A stretch of DNA of 64,000 bases from Paracidovorax wautersii (GTDB lineage Bacteria; Pseudomonadota; Gammaproteobacteria; Burkholderiales; Burkholderiaceae_C), in NCBI RefSeq assembly GCF_900113035.1, contig NZ_FONX01000007.1, positions 62,001 to 126,000 of the forward strand, written 5' to 3'. A program made the translations under genes and the position numbers. Of this stretch, positions 16,591 through 25,859 are shown piece by piece (within the stretch, counting starts at the first letter, position 1; every line of letters starts with the position of its first letter). Below the pieces are notes generated by a model that had not been told where the DNA came from, did no database searches, and worked only from the letters and a program-made list of their open reading frames with translations.

Positions 16591-18123
16591 ATGAACATCA
16601 ATCCCATCGAGCAACTGCTGGCGGCCTATGCCGCTTTCTTCCCTGGCGCGCAGATCGGCTCCTATGTCGATGGCGCCATCCTGCCGGGTGAGGGCGCCGA
16701 TATCGCGCTGATCAACCCGGCCACGGGCCAGGCCTTCCTGTCCTACCAAGACGCGGGCGAGCGCGTGGTGGCCGCTGCCGCACGGTCTGCGCTGGAAGGG
16801 CAGCGGACCTGGGCCGCCCTGAGCCATGCCGAGCGCGGCCGCATCATGCATGCGGCGGGCCGGCTGCTGCGCGAGAACATCGAGCCGCTGGCCCAGCTGG
16901 AATCCATCTCCGCCGGCAAGCCGATCCGCGACTGTCGCGGCGAGGCGCTGCGCGTGGCCGAAATGTTCGAGTACTACGCCGGCTGGGCCGACAAGGTCTA
17001 TGGCAACGTGATTCCGGTGCCCAGCGGCCACCTGAGCTTCACCCGCCGCGAGCCCTGCGGTGTGCTGCTGGAGATCACACCCTGGAATGCGCCGCTCTTC
17101 ACCTGTGGCTGGAACGTGGCGCCCGCCATCTGCATGGGCAATGCTGTGATCCTCAAGCCATCAGAGCTCACACCGCTCAGCTCGCTCGCCTTCGCGTCGC
17201 TGATCGAGAAGGCGGGGGTTCCCCGAGGCGTGCTGTCGGTGCTGGCCGGCTACGGCCACACCACCGGGCAGCAGGCGCTGATGAACCGCGCGGTGAAGAA
17301 GGTGGTGTTCGTCGGCTCGCCAGCGACCGGGGGGAAGATCGCCGCGGCTGCGGCGCAGCGCGGCATTCCCTGCGTGCTGGAGCTGGGCGGCAAATCGGCC
17401 AATATCGTGTTCGAAGACGCCAACCTGGAGCGCGCCGCCATTGGCGCCCAGGCGGCCATCTTCGGCAACGCAGGCCAGAGCTGCGTCGCGGGCTCGCGCC
17501 TGCTGGTGCAGCGCAGCATCTATGACCGCTTCGTGAAGATGGTGGCCGACGGCGCAGCGCAGATCAAGGTCGGCGACCCGGCCTCCGCCACGACCGACAT
17601 CGGCCCGATCCACAACGCCCGGCAGTATCAGCATGTGCTGGACATGATTCGCACGGGCCTCCAGGAGGGAGCCGAAGTGGCCGAGGGCTGCGACGGGCAG
17701 CCTGCTGAATCCGGTTACTGGGTGCGCCCCACGGTGCTGAAGAACGTGCACAACAAGATGGATGTGGCGCAGACCGAAATTTTCGGGCCGGTGGTGGTGG
17801 CGATCCCGTTCGACACCGAGGAGGATGCCATCGCCATCGCCAACGACAGCGACTTCGGTCTGGCGGGTGCCGTCTGGACGGCGGACATCGGCCGCGCCTA
17901 CCGCGTGGCGTCGAAGGTCAACGCCGGCACCTTCTGGGTCAACATGTACAAAGTTATCAACGTCGCGGCTCCCTTCGGGGGCTATGACGCCAGCGGATAC
18001 GGTCGTTCTTCGGGCATCGAGGCACTTCATGAATACACCCAGGTCAAGAGCGTCTGGGTGGAAACCGCCGAGAAACCGGTGCAGGCCTTCGGCTACGCAC
18101 CCAGCCTCGATATGGCGAAATGA
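16591..18123 (+). CDS. NAD(P)-dependent aldehyde dehydrogenase
   Basis: A 510-residue ALDH-superfamily enzyme. It has the cofactor-binding EITPWNAPLFTCGWNVAPA and LKPSELTP, the NAD-fold VFVGSPATGGKIA, the general base Glu264 (LELGGKSA), the nucleophile Cys298 (GQSCVAGSR) and the EIFGPVV motif. Residues for catalysis are intact. The start ATG at 16591 follows AAGGAG. It sits between the hydroxyacid dehydrogenase and the M20 hydrolase, overlapping the latter by four bases. The substrate is probably a semialdehyde made by the first enzyme, which is an inference from order only. The 30-residue N-terminal extension before the core fold is longer than in many family members. Confidence 0.9.
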   Translation: MNINPIEQLLAAYAAFFPGAQIGSYVDGAILPGEGADIALINPATGQAFLSYQDAGERVVAAAARSALEGQRTWAALSHAERGRIMHAAGRLLRENIEPLAQLESISAGKPIRDCRGEALRVAEMFEYYAGWADKVYGNVIPVPSGHLSFTRREPCGVLLEITPWNAPLFTCGWNVAPAICMGNAVILKPSELTPLSSLAFASLIEKAGVPRGVLSVLAGYGHTTGQQALMNRAVKKVVFVGSPATGGKIAAAAAQRGIPCVLELGGKSANIVFEDANLERAAIGAQAAIFGNAGQSCVAGSRLLVQRSIYDRFVKMVADGAAQIKVGDPASATTDIGPIHNARQYQHVLDMIRTGLQEGAEVAEGCDGQPAESGYWVRPTVLKNVHNKMDVAQTEIFGPVVVAIPFDTEEDAIAIANDSDFGLAGAVWTADIGRAYRVASKVNAGTFWVNMYKVINVAAPFGGYDASGYGRSSGIEALHEYTQVKSVWVETAEKPVQAFGYAPSLDMAK

Positions 18124-19367
18124 TCCCGATGTCCCCAACGGCTCCGGCTTCGGCACCGCAGCCGGCCGGGCCGGTGCCGAAGCCCGCCGAAGCCGTTTCC
18201 ATGCAAACCCTCGATCTGGACATCTCCCGCGACATGGTGCGCTGGCGGCACGACCTGCACGCCCATCCTGAGCTGGCCTTCTGCGAACACCGTACCTCGG
18301 ACTTGGTCGCTCGCGAGTTGCAGGCGATGGGCCTGCCCGTGCATCGCGGCCTGGGCCGCACGGGCGTGGTGGGCACGCTTGTGCGAGGGGTAGGGCCTGC
18401 CATCGCGCTGCGTGCGGACATGGATGCTCTGCCGGTCCACGAGGCCAACACCTTCGGGCATGCGTCCTGCAACCCCGGCACCATGCACGCCTGCGGGCAT
18501 GACGGCCACACCGCCATGCTGCTGGGCGCTGCGAAGCTGCTTGCGCGCGACGATGGCTTTCGCGGCACGGTCCACTTCGTGTTCCAGCCTGCAGAAGAGA
18601 ACGAAGGCGGTGGGCGTGCGATGGTGGAGGACGGCCTGTTCGAGCGCTTCCCGGTATCGGCGGTGTACGGCATGCACAACTGGCCCGGTCTGCCGGCGGG
18701 CCGCTTCGCCATCAATCACGGGCCGATGATGGCTGCGCTCGACACCTTCGAGATTCGCGTCGGCGGCAAGGGGTCGCATGCCGCGATGCCCGAGCGCGGC
18801 ATCGATCCCTTCATGGCCGTGGCGCAGCTGGTGATGGCGCTGCAGACCATTCCCAGCCGCGTGCTGAGCCCGATGGATGCTGCGGTCGTCAGCGTGACGC
18901 AGATCCATGGAGGCGATGCCTGGAACGTCATCCCGGACTCGGTGTCGGTCCGTGGCACCGTGCGGTGCTTCGACCCCGCGGTCCAGGACCGGGTCGAGGC
19001 AGCCCTGCGCCAGATTGCCGAAGGCTGCGCGGTTACCCACCGGGCCGCGATTGCGGTCGAGTATGTCCGCCGCTACCCACCCACGGTGAACACCGGGCGT
19101 GAGGCCGATCAGGCCGTCGCCGCGGCACGTCGCGTCGCGGGGCACGACGCGGTGCAGCTGGGTTGCACGCCGTCCATGGCGTCCGAGGACTTCGCCTTCA
19201 TGCTGTCGGCCTGCCCCGGGGCCTACATCTGGCTGGGCGCCGACGGTGCCAGCCCCTCAGCGCCTCTGCACAACCCGCATTACGACTTCAACGACGACAC
19301 GCTCACGGCCGGTGCCGCCTTCTGGGTCGAACTGGTCAGGCAGGAGCTTGCGAAGCAGGGCGGTTAG
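18120..19367 (+). CDS. M20-family amidohydrolase (aminoacylase/hippurate hydrolase type)
   Basis: A 415-residue metallopeptidase-fold hydrolase that cleaves N-acyl amino acids or similar amides. Metal-binding motifs are MHACGHDGH (His123 to His130), PAEENEGGGRAM with the catalytic Glu, YGMHNWPGLPAG and the late His in LHNPHYDFNDD. The dimerisation lid sits around GGKGSHAAMPERGIDP. The ATG at 18120 overlaps the ALDH stop (ATGA), indicating translational coupling. The first ~30 residues are Pro/Ala-rich and poorly conserved, so an internal Met could be the true start. Together the operon would release and oxidise a small hydroxy acid from an amide-linked substrate (inference). Confidence 0.88.
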   Translation: MIPMSPTAPASAPQPAGPVPKPAEAVSMQTLDLDISRDMVRWRHDLHAHPELAFCEHRTSDLVARELQAMGLPVHRGLGRTGVVGTLVRGVGPAIALRADMDALPVHEANTFGHASCNPGTMHACGHDGHTAMLLGAAKLLARDDGFRGTVHFVFQPAEENEGGGRAMVEDGLFERFPVSAVYGMHNWPGLPAGRFAINHGPMMAALDTFEIRVGGKGSHAAMPERGIDPFMAVAQLVMALQTIPSRVLSPMDAAVVSVTQIHGGDAWNVIPDSVSVRGTVRCFDPAVQDRVEAALRQIAEGCAVTHRAAIAVEYVRRYPPTVNTGREADQAVAAARRVAGHDAVQLGCTPSMASEDFAFMLSACPGAYIWLGADGASPSAPLHNPHYDFNDDTLTAGAAFWVELVRQELAKQGG

Positions 19368-19521
19368 GGCCGGGCTGAGGCTGTCTCGCTATCATGGCCG
19401 GGCCTCTTCGCCCGAACATGATCGCCTCTGATTTCGCAGCGGACCGTTGTCCGTACAGCCATCACATCCTCTCCGTCAAGGAAGGCCGCACACCTCCGGG
19501 CTTGTGCGCGGCATGGGCTCC

Positions 19522-20442
19522 ATGAAGGACCGGGTTTCCGCATCGCAGGCCGCAGTCGCAGACCCCGCCATCGATGCCTTCATCGATGCGCTCTGGCTGG
19601 AAGATGGCCTCTCGCGCAACACCCTGGCTGCGTACCGGCGCGACCTGGCGCTTTATGCGCAGTGGCTGGCCGAAAGGGGCCGGGCCTTGCCCCAGACCGA
19701 TGAGTCCGATCTCAATGCCTACATGGGGGCGCGTTACCAGCAGAAAGGCAAGGCCACCTCCGCCAATCGCCGCCTCACCGTGTTCAGGCGCTATTTCCGC
19801 TGGGCGCTGCGCGAGAGGCTGATCACCGCCGACCCCACCGCCCGCCTGCAGGCCGCGCGCCAGCCCATGCGCGTGCCCAAGACCCTGACGCAGGCGCAGG
19901 TGGAGGCGCTGCTGCACGCGCCCGATACGGCCCAGCCGCTCGGCCTGCGCGACCGGGCCATGCTGGAGCTGATGTATGCCAGCGGCCTGCGCGTGACCGA
20001 GCTGGTCACGCTCAAGACCTTCCACCTGGGCCTGCAGGAAGGCGTGCTGCGCGTGATGGGCAAGGGCGGCAAGGAGCGGCTCGTGCCCTTCGGCGAAGAG
20101 GCCGGCCGCTGGCTGGAGCGCTACCTGGCCGAGTCGCGCGCGGCCATCCTGGGCGGGCAGCAGAGCGATGACCTGTTCGTCACCCAGCGCGGCTCGGGCA
20201 TGACGCGGGCCATGTTCTGGGTGATCGTGAAGAAGTCGGCCATGCTGGCCGGCATCACCACGCCGCTGTCGCCGCACACGCTGCGCCATGCCTTCGCCAC
20301 CCATCTGCTCAACCACGGGGCCGACCTGCGCGTGGTGCAGCTGCTGCTGGGCCATGCCGATATTTCCACCACCACCATCTATACCCATGTGGCGCGCGAG
20401 CGGCTCAAGCACCTGCACGCGCAGCACCATCCGCGTGGCTAG
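19522..20442 (+). CDS. xerD: Site-specific tyrosine recombinase XerD
   Basis: XerD, with XerC and FtsK, resolves chromosome dimers at dif. From the ATG at 19522 the protein has 306 residues: an N-terminal SAM-like core-binding domain (ALWLEDGLSRNTLAAYRRDL) and a C-terminal catalytic domain with Arg157 (ASGLRVTEL), a Lys in GKGGKE, HTLRH, LLGHADI and the nucleophile Tyr287 (TTTIYTHV). All six catalytic residues are present. The ATG at 19513 is an alternative start and no good ribosome-binding site is visible. The length and complete motifs argue for the housekeeping recombinase rather than an integrase. Confidence 0.93.
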   Translation: MKDRVSASQAAVADPAIDAFIDALWLEDGLSRNTLAAYRRDLALYAQWLAERGRALPQTDESDLNAYMGARYQQKGKATSANRRLTVFRRYFRWALRERLITADPTARLQAARQPMRVPKTLTQAQVEALLHAPDTAQPLGLRDRAMLELMYASGLRVTELVTLKTFHLGLQEGVLRVMGKGGKERLVPFGEEAGRWLERYLAESRAAILGGQQSDDLFVTQRGSGMTRAMFWVIVKKSAMLAGITTPLSPHTLRHAFATHLLNHGADLRVVQLLLGHADISTTTIYTHVARERLKHLHAQHHPRG

Positions 20443-20488
20443 GTCGGGACGCTTTCTTTTTCGACTGTCTCTCCTGTCTGGATCCTTC

Positions 20489-21478
20489 ATGCAACGACTT
20501 CACCGCCGCCGCCATCTGGCGCTGCTCGCCTCCGGCCTGCTGGCCGGCCTCTCCATGCCGGCGCTGGCCGAGCAGCCCGCCTGGCCTGCGCGCCCCATCC
20601 GCATCGTCGTGGCCTATCCGGCCGGCGGGGTGAGCGACGTGGTCGCCCGCGCGCTGGGCGACAAGCTCTCGGCGCGGCTGAACGTGCCCGTGGTGGTGGA
20701 CAACAAGGCCGGCGCGGGCGGCAGCATCGGCATGGATGCGGTCGCCAAGGCCGCGCCCGATGGCTACACGCTGGGCTTTTCCTCGATCAGCCCGCTGGTG
20801 CTGAATCCGCACCTGGGCAAGCCGCCGTTCGATCCGGTGCGCGATATCGCGCCGGTGGCCAGCGTGATGTATTCGCCGGTGCTGCTGGTGGGCACGTCCG
20901 CCCTGGGCGCGCGCGATTTCCGGCAGCTGCTGGCGCAGGCGAAGGCGCGGCCGGGCGAGGTGCGCTGGGCCACGTCGGGGCTGGCGTCGCTCGGCCACAT
21001 CATGCTCGAGCAGATCATGCTGGGCAGCCAGGCGCAGATCACGCACGTGCCCTACAAGGGCGGCGGCCAGCAGCTCAACGATGCGCTCAGCGGCCAGTTC
21101 GAAGTGCTGTCCACCAACGCCGCGCCGGCCGTCATGCAGCAGATGAAGGCCGGCCGGCTGCATGCGCTGGCCGTGGGCGCGCCGAAGCGGCTAGAGACCC
21201 TGCCCGACGTGCCCACGCTGGCCGAGCTGGGCTTTCCGGCCGCCAACATGACCTCGGTCTTCGGCATCTTCGCGCCGGGCAAGACGCCCGCGCCGGTGAT
21301 CGAGCGCCTGAACGCGGAGATCAACCGCGCGCTGGCGCAGTCCGATGTGCGGGCGCGGCTGACCGCGTCGGACAACGTGCCCACGGGCGGCTCGGCGGCG
21401 GATTTCGCCCGGGAGATCGCGGCCGAATCCGCCAGCAACCTGAAGGTGATCCGCGCCGCGCACATCCAGGCGCAGTGA
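20489..21478 (+). CDS. Bug-family periplasmic solute-binding protein
   Basis: A second TctC/Bug receptor of 329 residues, with a basic N-terminus and signal peptide ending PALAE. Motifs are WPARPIRIVVAYPAGGVSDVVAR, VVVDNKAGAGGSIGMDAV, HVPYKGGGQQLNDALSGQ and VFGIFAPGKTPAPVI. It begins 46 nt after xerD and shows only family-level resemblance to the receptor at 11686. No membrane subunits are adjacent. The ligand is unknown; most characterised Bug proteins bind small carboxylates or amides. Confidence 0.92.
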   Translation: MQRLHRRRHLALLASGLLAGLSMPALAEQPAWPARPIRIVVAYPAGGVSDVVARALGDKLSARLNVPVVVDNKAGAGGSIGMDAVAKAAPDGYTLGFSSISPLVLNPHLGKPPFDPVRDIAPVASVMYSPVLLVGTSALGARDFRQLLAQAKARPGEVRWATSGLASLGHIMLEQIMLGSQAQITHVPYKGGGQQLNDALSGQFEVLSTNAAPAVMQQMKAGRLHALAVGAPKRLETLPDVPTLAELGFPAANMTSVFGIFAPGKTPAPVIERLNAEINRALAQSDVRARLTASDNVPTGGSAADFAREIAAESASNLKVIRAAHIQAQ

Positions 21479-21517
21479 ACGCGAAGAAGGCTGCGCCGGC
21501 CGGGGCGCAGCGGGCGT

Positions 21518-22816
21518 TCACTCGTTGAGGCTCTCGGCCCAGGTCAGGGCCTGCAGGTGGGCCCAGTTGACCTGGCGGTTGGACAGGTGCAGTTCTTCCG
21601 CCGCACGTGCGAAGGCCGCGTCGTCGCCGCTTTCGCAGGCCTTGGTGAGTTCCAGGAAAGGCGCGAAGACGCCGGTGTTGTGCAAGAGCGCATCGACCAC
21701 CGGCTGCGGCAGCGCCACGGATTCGAGGGCCTTGTCCAGCGGCACGCCCAGCATGGTGTCGAGCAGCGAGAACACGCCCACGACGAAGGCGTTGTCGCAT
21801 TCCTCGGGCGGCAGCAGCTCGGCGGCCAGCAGCTCCATCAGGCGGCCGCGCACCACGGCCGTCTGGCCGACGGCGGGCGGCGTGCTGTCGGCGCGCGAGG
21901 TGGTCATCAGGAGCGCGGCCCAGCGGAAGAGCTTCTTCAGGCCGAGGATCATCACCGCATGGCCGAACGAGGTGATCTCGCACGACAGGCCGAAGCCGGA
22001 CGAATTGATGAACCGCAGCAGGTTGAAGGAGAGGGTGGGGTCCTTCTTGAGCAGATCCTCGATCTCGGCCGTGGAAGCCTGGCGGCGCACCAGGTTGATG
22101 AGCTGGATGATGGTGGCCTGCGAGGGGCGGATGGTCTGCGCCTTGACCAGCGACGGCCGCGCGAACCAGAAGCCCTGGAAGAGCTTGACGCCCAGCGCCG
22201 CCATGCGTTCGTGCTGCTCGGCCGTCTCCACCTTTTCGGCCACCAGCTGGGCCGGGCTGTGGGCGCGGGCGTACTTCACCAGCGGTTCGGACAGTTGCGG
22301 CTGGAAGGCCTGCATGTCCAGCTTGATGAAGGCCGCCAGCGGCAGCCAGGAGGCGTAGGCCTTGCGCAGCACGTCCTGGCTGAAGGCGAGCCGGAAGCCG
22401 CGCGCGCGCAGGCCTTCCAGCAGCGGCACGCGGCCCTGGATCTCTTCAGGGGGCGCGCCTTCGGGCAGGATGGGGACTTCCAGCACCACCTTCTCGGGGT
22501 GGATCAGCTCCAGATGGCCGCCGGCCAGGCTTTCATGCGTGCAGTTGATGAACACCGTCTTGCGCCCGACCAGGGCCTCGGTGCCGGCATAGGAGAGGGC
22601 GTTGAACAGCAGGGCCGCATCGCTGGCCGCCGTGTGCTCGTCGGCGCGGGTCGATCGGTCGAACAGCTCGTAGCCGTACACCGTGCGCTTTTCGTCGAGG
22701 ATGGCCTGCCGCGCGATGATGATGTGCTCGCCGGACTCTGCCGGGGCGGCATCTTCCAGGGCTTGCGATTCGGTGGGCTCGAAGTCTGGCGAAAGGGGGG
22801 CGGATGGGCTCGGCAT
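21518..22816 (-). CDS. EAL-HDOD signalling protein with degenerate EAL domain (copy A)
   Basis: A 432-residue cytosolic protein. Residues about 30-235 form an EAL-type fold (IIIARQAILDEKRTVYGYELFDR, then FIKLDMQAF, LVAEKVETAEQHE and LFQGFWFARP). Residues about 240-425 form an HDOD domain (IIQLINLVRRQASTAEIEDLL, LLRFINSSGFGLSCEITSFGHAVMILGLKKLFRW). In the EAL part the signature Ala-Leu is replaced (YELF) and the metal-binding DDFG is not recognisable, so phosphodiesterase activity is doubtful. It is more likely a c-di-GMP sensor or scaffold. The paralogue at 22911 lies just upstream in the same orientation. Confidence 0.87.
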   Translation of the reverse strand: MPSPSAPLSPDFEPTESQALEDAAPAESGEHIIIARQAILDEKRTVYGYELFDRSTRADEHTAASDAALLFNALSYAGTEALVGRKTVFINCTHESLAGGHLELIHPEKVVLEVPILPEGAPPEEIQGRVPLLEGLRARGFRLAFSQDVLRKAYASWLPLAAFIKLDMQAFQPQLSEPLVKYARAHSPAQLVAEKVETAEQHERMAALGVKLFQGFWFARPSLVKAQTIRPSQATIIQLINLVRRQASTAEIEDLLKKDPTLSFNLLRFINSSGFGLSCEITSFGHAVMILGLKKLFRWAALLMTTSRADSTPPAVGQTAVVRGRLMELLAAELLPPEECDNAFVVGVFSLLDTMLGVPLDKALESVALPQPVVDALLHNTGVFAPFLELTKACESGDDAAFARAAEELHLSNRQVNWAHLQALTWAESLNE

Positions 22817-22910
22817 GGGCGCTGGCTGGGTAGGGAATGGCCCATTCTAAAAGCAGCCCGGGCCCGGGCAGGCCGCCCGGCAGCAGGCGCTTCGCGCGCC
22901 TGCCCGGCGG

Positions 22911-24185
22911 TCAGCTGCCGTCGGCGACGTGGTCGGCCCAGGCGAGGGCCTGCAGGTGGGCCCAGTTGATCTGCTGGCTGGTCAGGCCCAGGCTCTGGGA
23001 GGCCTGGTCGAAGGCCGTGTCGTCGTTGTTCTCGCAGGCCTCCGCCAGCGTGAGCAGCTGGCCCAGCGTGCCGGTGCGCTCCAGCAGCGCGTCGGCCACG
23101 GCCGCAGGCACGTGCAGCAGGCCCACGGCCGAAGCGAGGGGCATGGACAGCATGACGTCCAGCAGCGAGAAAACGCCCACCACGAAGGCCTGGTCGGCCT
23201 CTTCGGGGGTGAGGATCTCCAGCGCCAGCAGCTCCATCAGGCGGCCGCGCACCACGGCCGTCTGGCCGACGGCGGGCGGCATGGTGCCGGTGCGGGAGGC
23301 GGTCAGCAGCAGGGCCGCCCAGCGGAAGAGCTTCTTGAGCCCCATCAGCATGACGGCCTGGCGGAACGAGGTGATCTCGCGCGTCATGCCGAAGCCGGTG
23401 GAGTTGATGAGGCGCATGAGGTTGAAGGCCAGGCCCGCGTCCTTCTTGAGCACTTCCTCGATCTCGTCGGTGCTGGCCTGGTTCCGCACCAGGTTGATGA
23501 GCTGGATGATGCTGTGCTGCGAGGGGCTGAGCAGCTTGGCCTCGACCAGCGAGGGGCGCGAGAACCAGTAGCCCTGGAACAGCTGGATGCCCTTGCTGGA
23601 GACCATGTCGTACTGCTGCGCGGTTTCCACCTTCTCGGCGATCAGCTCGGCGTTGGACTGCCGGCCCGCGTAGTTGATGAGTACCGCCAGCTGGTCGTAG
23701 GCCAGCACCGAGAGGTCCAGCTTGATGTAGTCGGCCAGCGGCAGCCAGGGCGCGTAGGTCGATTCGAGCACCGTGTGGTTGAACGCCAGATGGAAGCCCC
23801 GCTGGCGCAGCTCGGCCAGGATGGGCTGGCGCATGTTCACCTCTTCGGAGGCGGCATGGCCCAGCGGCGGGATCTCCAGCACCACCTTGGCCGGATCGAC
23901 CAGCTCCAGGTGGCCGCCCGAGAGGCTCTCATGCGTGCAGTTGACGAAGATGAGCTTCTTGCCCACCAGGTCTTCGGTGCCGGCGTGCGAGAGTGCCGTG
24001 AAGACCAGGGTCACGTCGCTCGCGGCCGTGTGCTCGGTCTGGGTGCGCGAGCGGTTGAAGAGTTCGTAGCCGATGACGGCGTGCTCACCGTTGACGATGG
24101 CTTGCCGCGCGATCATCGCCTTGCTGATCGCGGACGATCCGGCAGGGGATGCCGCGGCGGACAAGGGAGGCGTTGCAGTAGGCAT
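22911..24185 (-). CDS. EAL-HDOD signalling protein with degenerate EAL domain (copy B)
   Basis: A 424-residue paralogue of the downstream gene with the same two-domain layout: AMIARQAIVNGEHAVIGYELFNR, YIKLDLSVLAY, LIAEKVETAQQYD and LFQGYWFSRP in the EAL fold; IIQLINLVRNQASTDEIEEVL and LMRLINSTGFGMTREITSF in HDOD. The canonical EAL triplet and acidic pair are again lost. The two genes are 94 nt apart, read the same way, and share a 57-nt identical block in the HDOD region (21825-21881 and 23224-23280). That points to a tandem duplication or gene conversion. The ATG at 24185 is chosen; an in-frame ATG at 24221 is possible. Confidence 0.86.
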   Translation of the reverse strand: MPTATPPLSAAASPAGSSAISKAMIARQAIVNGEHAVIGYELFNRSRTQTEHTAASDVTLVFTALSHAGTEDLVGKKLIFVNCTHESLSGGHLELVDPAKVVLEIPPLGHAASEEVNMRQPILAELRQRGFHLAFNHTVLESTYAPWLPLADYIKLDLSVLAYDQLAVLINYAGRQSNAELIAEKVETAQQYDMVSSKGIQLFQGYWFSRPSLVEAKLLSPSQHSIIQLINLVRNQASTDEIEEVLKKDAGLAFNLMRLINSTGFGMTREITSFRQAVMLMGLKKLFRWAALLLTASRTGTMPPAVGQTAVVRGRLMELLALEILTPEEADQAFVVGVFSLLDVMLSMPLASAVGLLHVPAAVADALLERTGTLGQLLTLAEACENNDDTAFDQASQSLGLTSQQINWAHLQALAWADHVADGS

Positions 24186-24397
24186 GATTGAGGAAAACGA
24201 TGATTTTCGGCCAAGCATAGCTTGAGAGGCGCGCCGCGGGACGAAAAGCTCCAAACCCCCGGAGCAACGTGTAGGCCAGTATGCTGGGCGGGGGCCTGCG
24301 TTGCGGGCCAGACCTCGCCATCCGGATGGAGATGGCCGGAGATGCTGTGGTTCCTCAGGGGCTGGCGGCGATCGGGGACAAGATCGTTGACAAACTT

Positions 24398-25201
24398 TCA
24401 GCCGTTCTGCAGCCAGTCCATCTCCGCGTCGCTGAAGCCCGCCGCGCGCCGCGCGTCGGCGTTGAAGGGGGGCTTCAGGCGCGGCGCCTCGTACTCGCGC
24501 ACCAGGTGCGCGTAGTGCGCGACCGGGTCCAGGCCCGCGCTCTCGCAGGTGTGGCGGTACCAGTGGTTGCCGATCGCCACGTGGCCGATCTCTTCGCGCA
24601 GGATCACGTCCAGGATGTCCACCGCCGCCAGCGCGTCGGGCGTGCCCACCTGGCGCAGCTTGCGCTGGATCTGGGGCGTGGCGTCCAGCCCGCGGGCTTC
24701 GAGCGTGCGCGGCACCAGGGCCATGCGGGCCACGATGTCGTGCGCGGTCTTCTCGCACATCGTCCAGAGGCCCTGGTGCGCGGGAAAGTCGCCGTAGTCG
24801 TGGCCGGTGCTGCGCAGATGGGCGCGCAGCATGCGGAAGTGGCTGGCCTCCTCGCCGGCCACGCGCAGCCAGTCGCGGTAGTAGGCATCGGGCATGCCCG
24901 CGAAGCGCCAGACCGCGTCGAGCGCGAGGTTGATGGCGTTGAACTCGATGTGGGCGATGGCGTGCATCAGCACGGCGCGGCCTTCGGGCGTGGCGGGCGA
25001 GCGGCGGGCGACCTCGGTGTGGCGCAGCAGCGGCGGCCGCTCGGGCCGGCCGGGCAGGGTGGCCGGGTCGGGCTCCGGCAGCGTGGCCTGGCTTGCTATG
25101 GAAAGCATAGCTGACTGCGCATGCATCTCAAGCGCTGCGGCCGATTTTTCTTCAGGGTCTGCGAGGCGCAAGACCTCCAGGGCACGTTGGCGAAGCTCCA
25201 T
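24398..25201 (-). CDS. DUF455 ferritin-like protein
   Basis: A 267-residue protein of the ferritin-like DUF455 family, related in fold to the tRNA hydroxylase MiaE. Candidate di-iron ligands lie in four helices: HAIAHIEFNAINLALDAVWRF, VAGEEASHFRML and REEIGHVAIGNHWY. The function of the family is unknown; metal binding is an inference from the E/H pattern. An interspersed hairpin repeat (25095-25111) lies within the coding region near residue 33, in a variable segment (SAMLSIASQ). The gene is divergent from the gamma-carbonic-anhydrase-like gene, with start codons 47 nt apart. Confidence 0.82.
   Translation of the reverse strand: MELRQRALEVLRLADPEEKSAAALEMHAQSAMLSIASQATLPEPDPATLPGRPERPPLLRHTEVARRSPATPEGRAVLMHAIAHIEFNAINLALDAVWRFAGMPDAYYRDWLRVAGEEASHFRMLRAHLRSTGHDYGDFPAHQGLWTMCEKTAHDIVARMALVPRTLEARGLDATPQIQRKLRQVGTPDALAAVDILDVILREEIGHVAIGNHWYRHTCESAGLDPVAHYAHLVREYEAPRLKPPFNADARRAAGFSDAEMDWLQNG
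25095..25111. repeat. Interspersed hairpin repeat, copy 4, inside the DUF455 gene
   Basis: GCTATggaaagcATAGC has the 17-nt arm with perfect GCTAT/ATAGC ends and is followed by tgactgcgc and caagcgctg, as in other copies. It lies in frame within a poorly conserved part of the protein. Confidence 0.6.
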
Positions 25202-25248
25202 CCCTACAATTCTAGGTTTTCCACCACATCACGATGACGGGAGACCAC

Positions 25249-25773
25249 ATGGCGCTGTATGAACTCGATGGCATTGCTCCGCGCGTGGCGGAATCGGCCT
25301 GGGTGGCGGACAGCGCCGAGGTCATGGGCAACGTGGCGCTGGGCGAGGACGCCAGCATTTGGTTCGGCGCGGTGCTGCGGGGCGACAACGACCCGATCAC
25401 CATCGGCGCGGGCACCAACGTGCAGGACGGCAGCGTGCTGCATGCCGACTTCGGCCAGCCGCTGACCCTGGGCGAGCGGGTGACCGTGGGCCACAAGGTC
25501 ATGCTGCACGGCTGCACCATCGGCGACGAGTCGCTGATCGGCATCGGCGCGGTGGTGCTCAACGGCGCGAAGATCGGCCGCCATTGCCTGGTGGGCGCGG
25601 GCGCCCTGGTCACCGAGGGCAAGGAGTTCCCCGACGGCTCCATGATCCTCGGCAGCCCCGCCCGCGTGGTGCGCCAGCTCACGCCCGAGCAGATCGACGG
25701 CCTGCGCCGCAGCGCCCAGGTCTATGTCGAGAACGCCCGGCGGTTCCGCGCGGGGCTGCACCGCATCGGCTGA
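25249..25773 (+). CDS. Gamma-carbonic-anhydrase-like left-handed beta-helix protein (YrdA type)
   Basis: The 174-residue protein is made of hexapeptide repeats forming a left-handed beta-helix, as in gamma-carbonic anhydrases and YrdA/PaaY. Conserved elements are [16 protein letters not shown] (Arg and Asp of the subunit interface), [14 protein letters not shown] and [14 protein letters not shown] with the zinc-binding His residues, then [21 protein letters not shown] places the start at ATG 25249 rather than 25234. Carbonic anhydrase activity is not assured for this subfamily; YrdA-type proteins bind metal but activity varies. Confidence 0.88.
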   Translation: MALYELDGIAPRVAESAWVADSAEVMGNVALGEDASIWFGAVLRGDNDPITIGAGTNVQDGSVLHADFGQPLTLGERVTVGHKVMLHGCTIGDESLIGIGAVVLNGAKIGRHCLVGAGALVTEGKEFPDGSMILGSPARVVRQLTPEQIDGLRRSAQVYVENARRFRAGLHRIG

Positions 25774-25859
25774 CCGCCCGCGCAAGCGCCTGCCTGGCCG
25801 GGACTGCCCGGCTGCGGTCGTTCATTTATTTTTTCCCCTTTTTTGCAGGAAGGCACAGC

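Noticed and set aside
19522-20442. Tyrosine recombinase as an integrase marking a genomic island that includes 13049-19367
   Set aside because: Its length and motifs fit housekeeping XerD. No attachment-site repeats, tRNA gene or other mobility genes flank the cluster.
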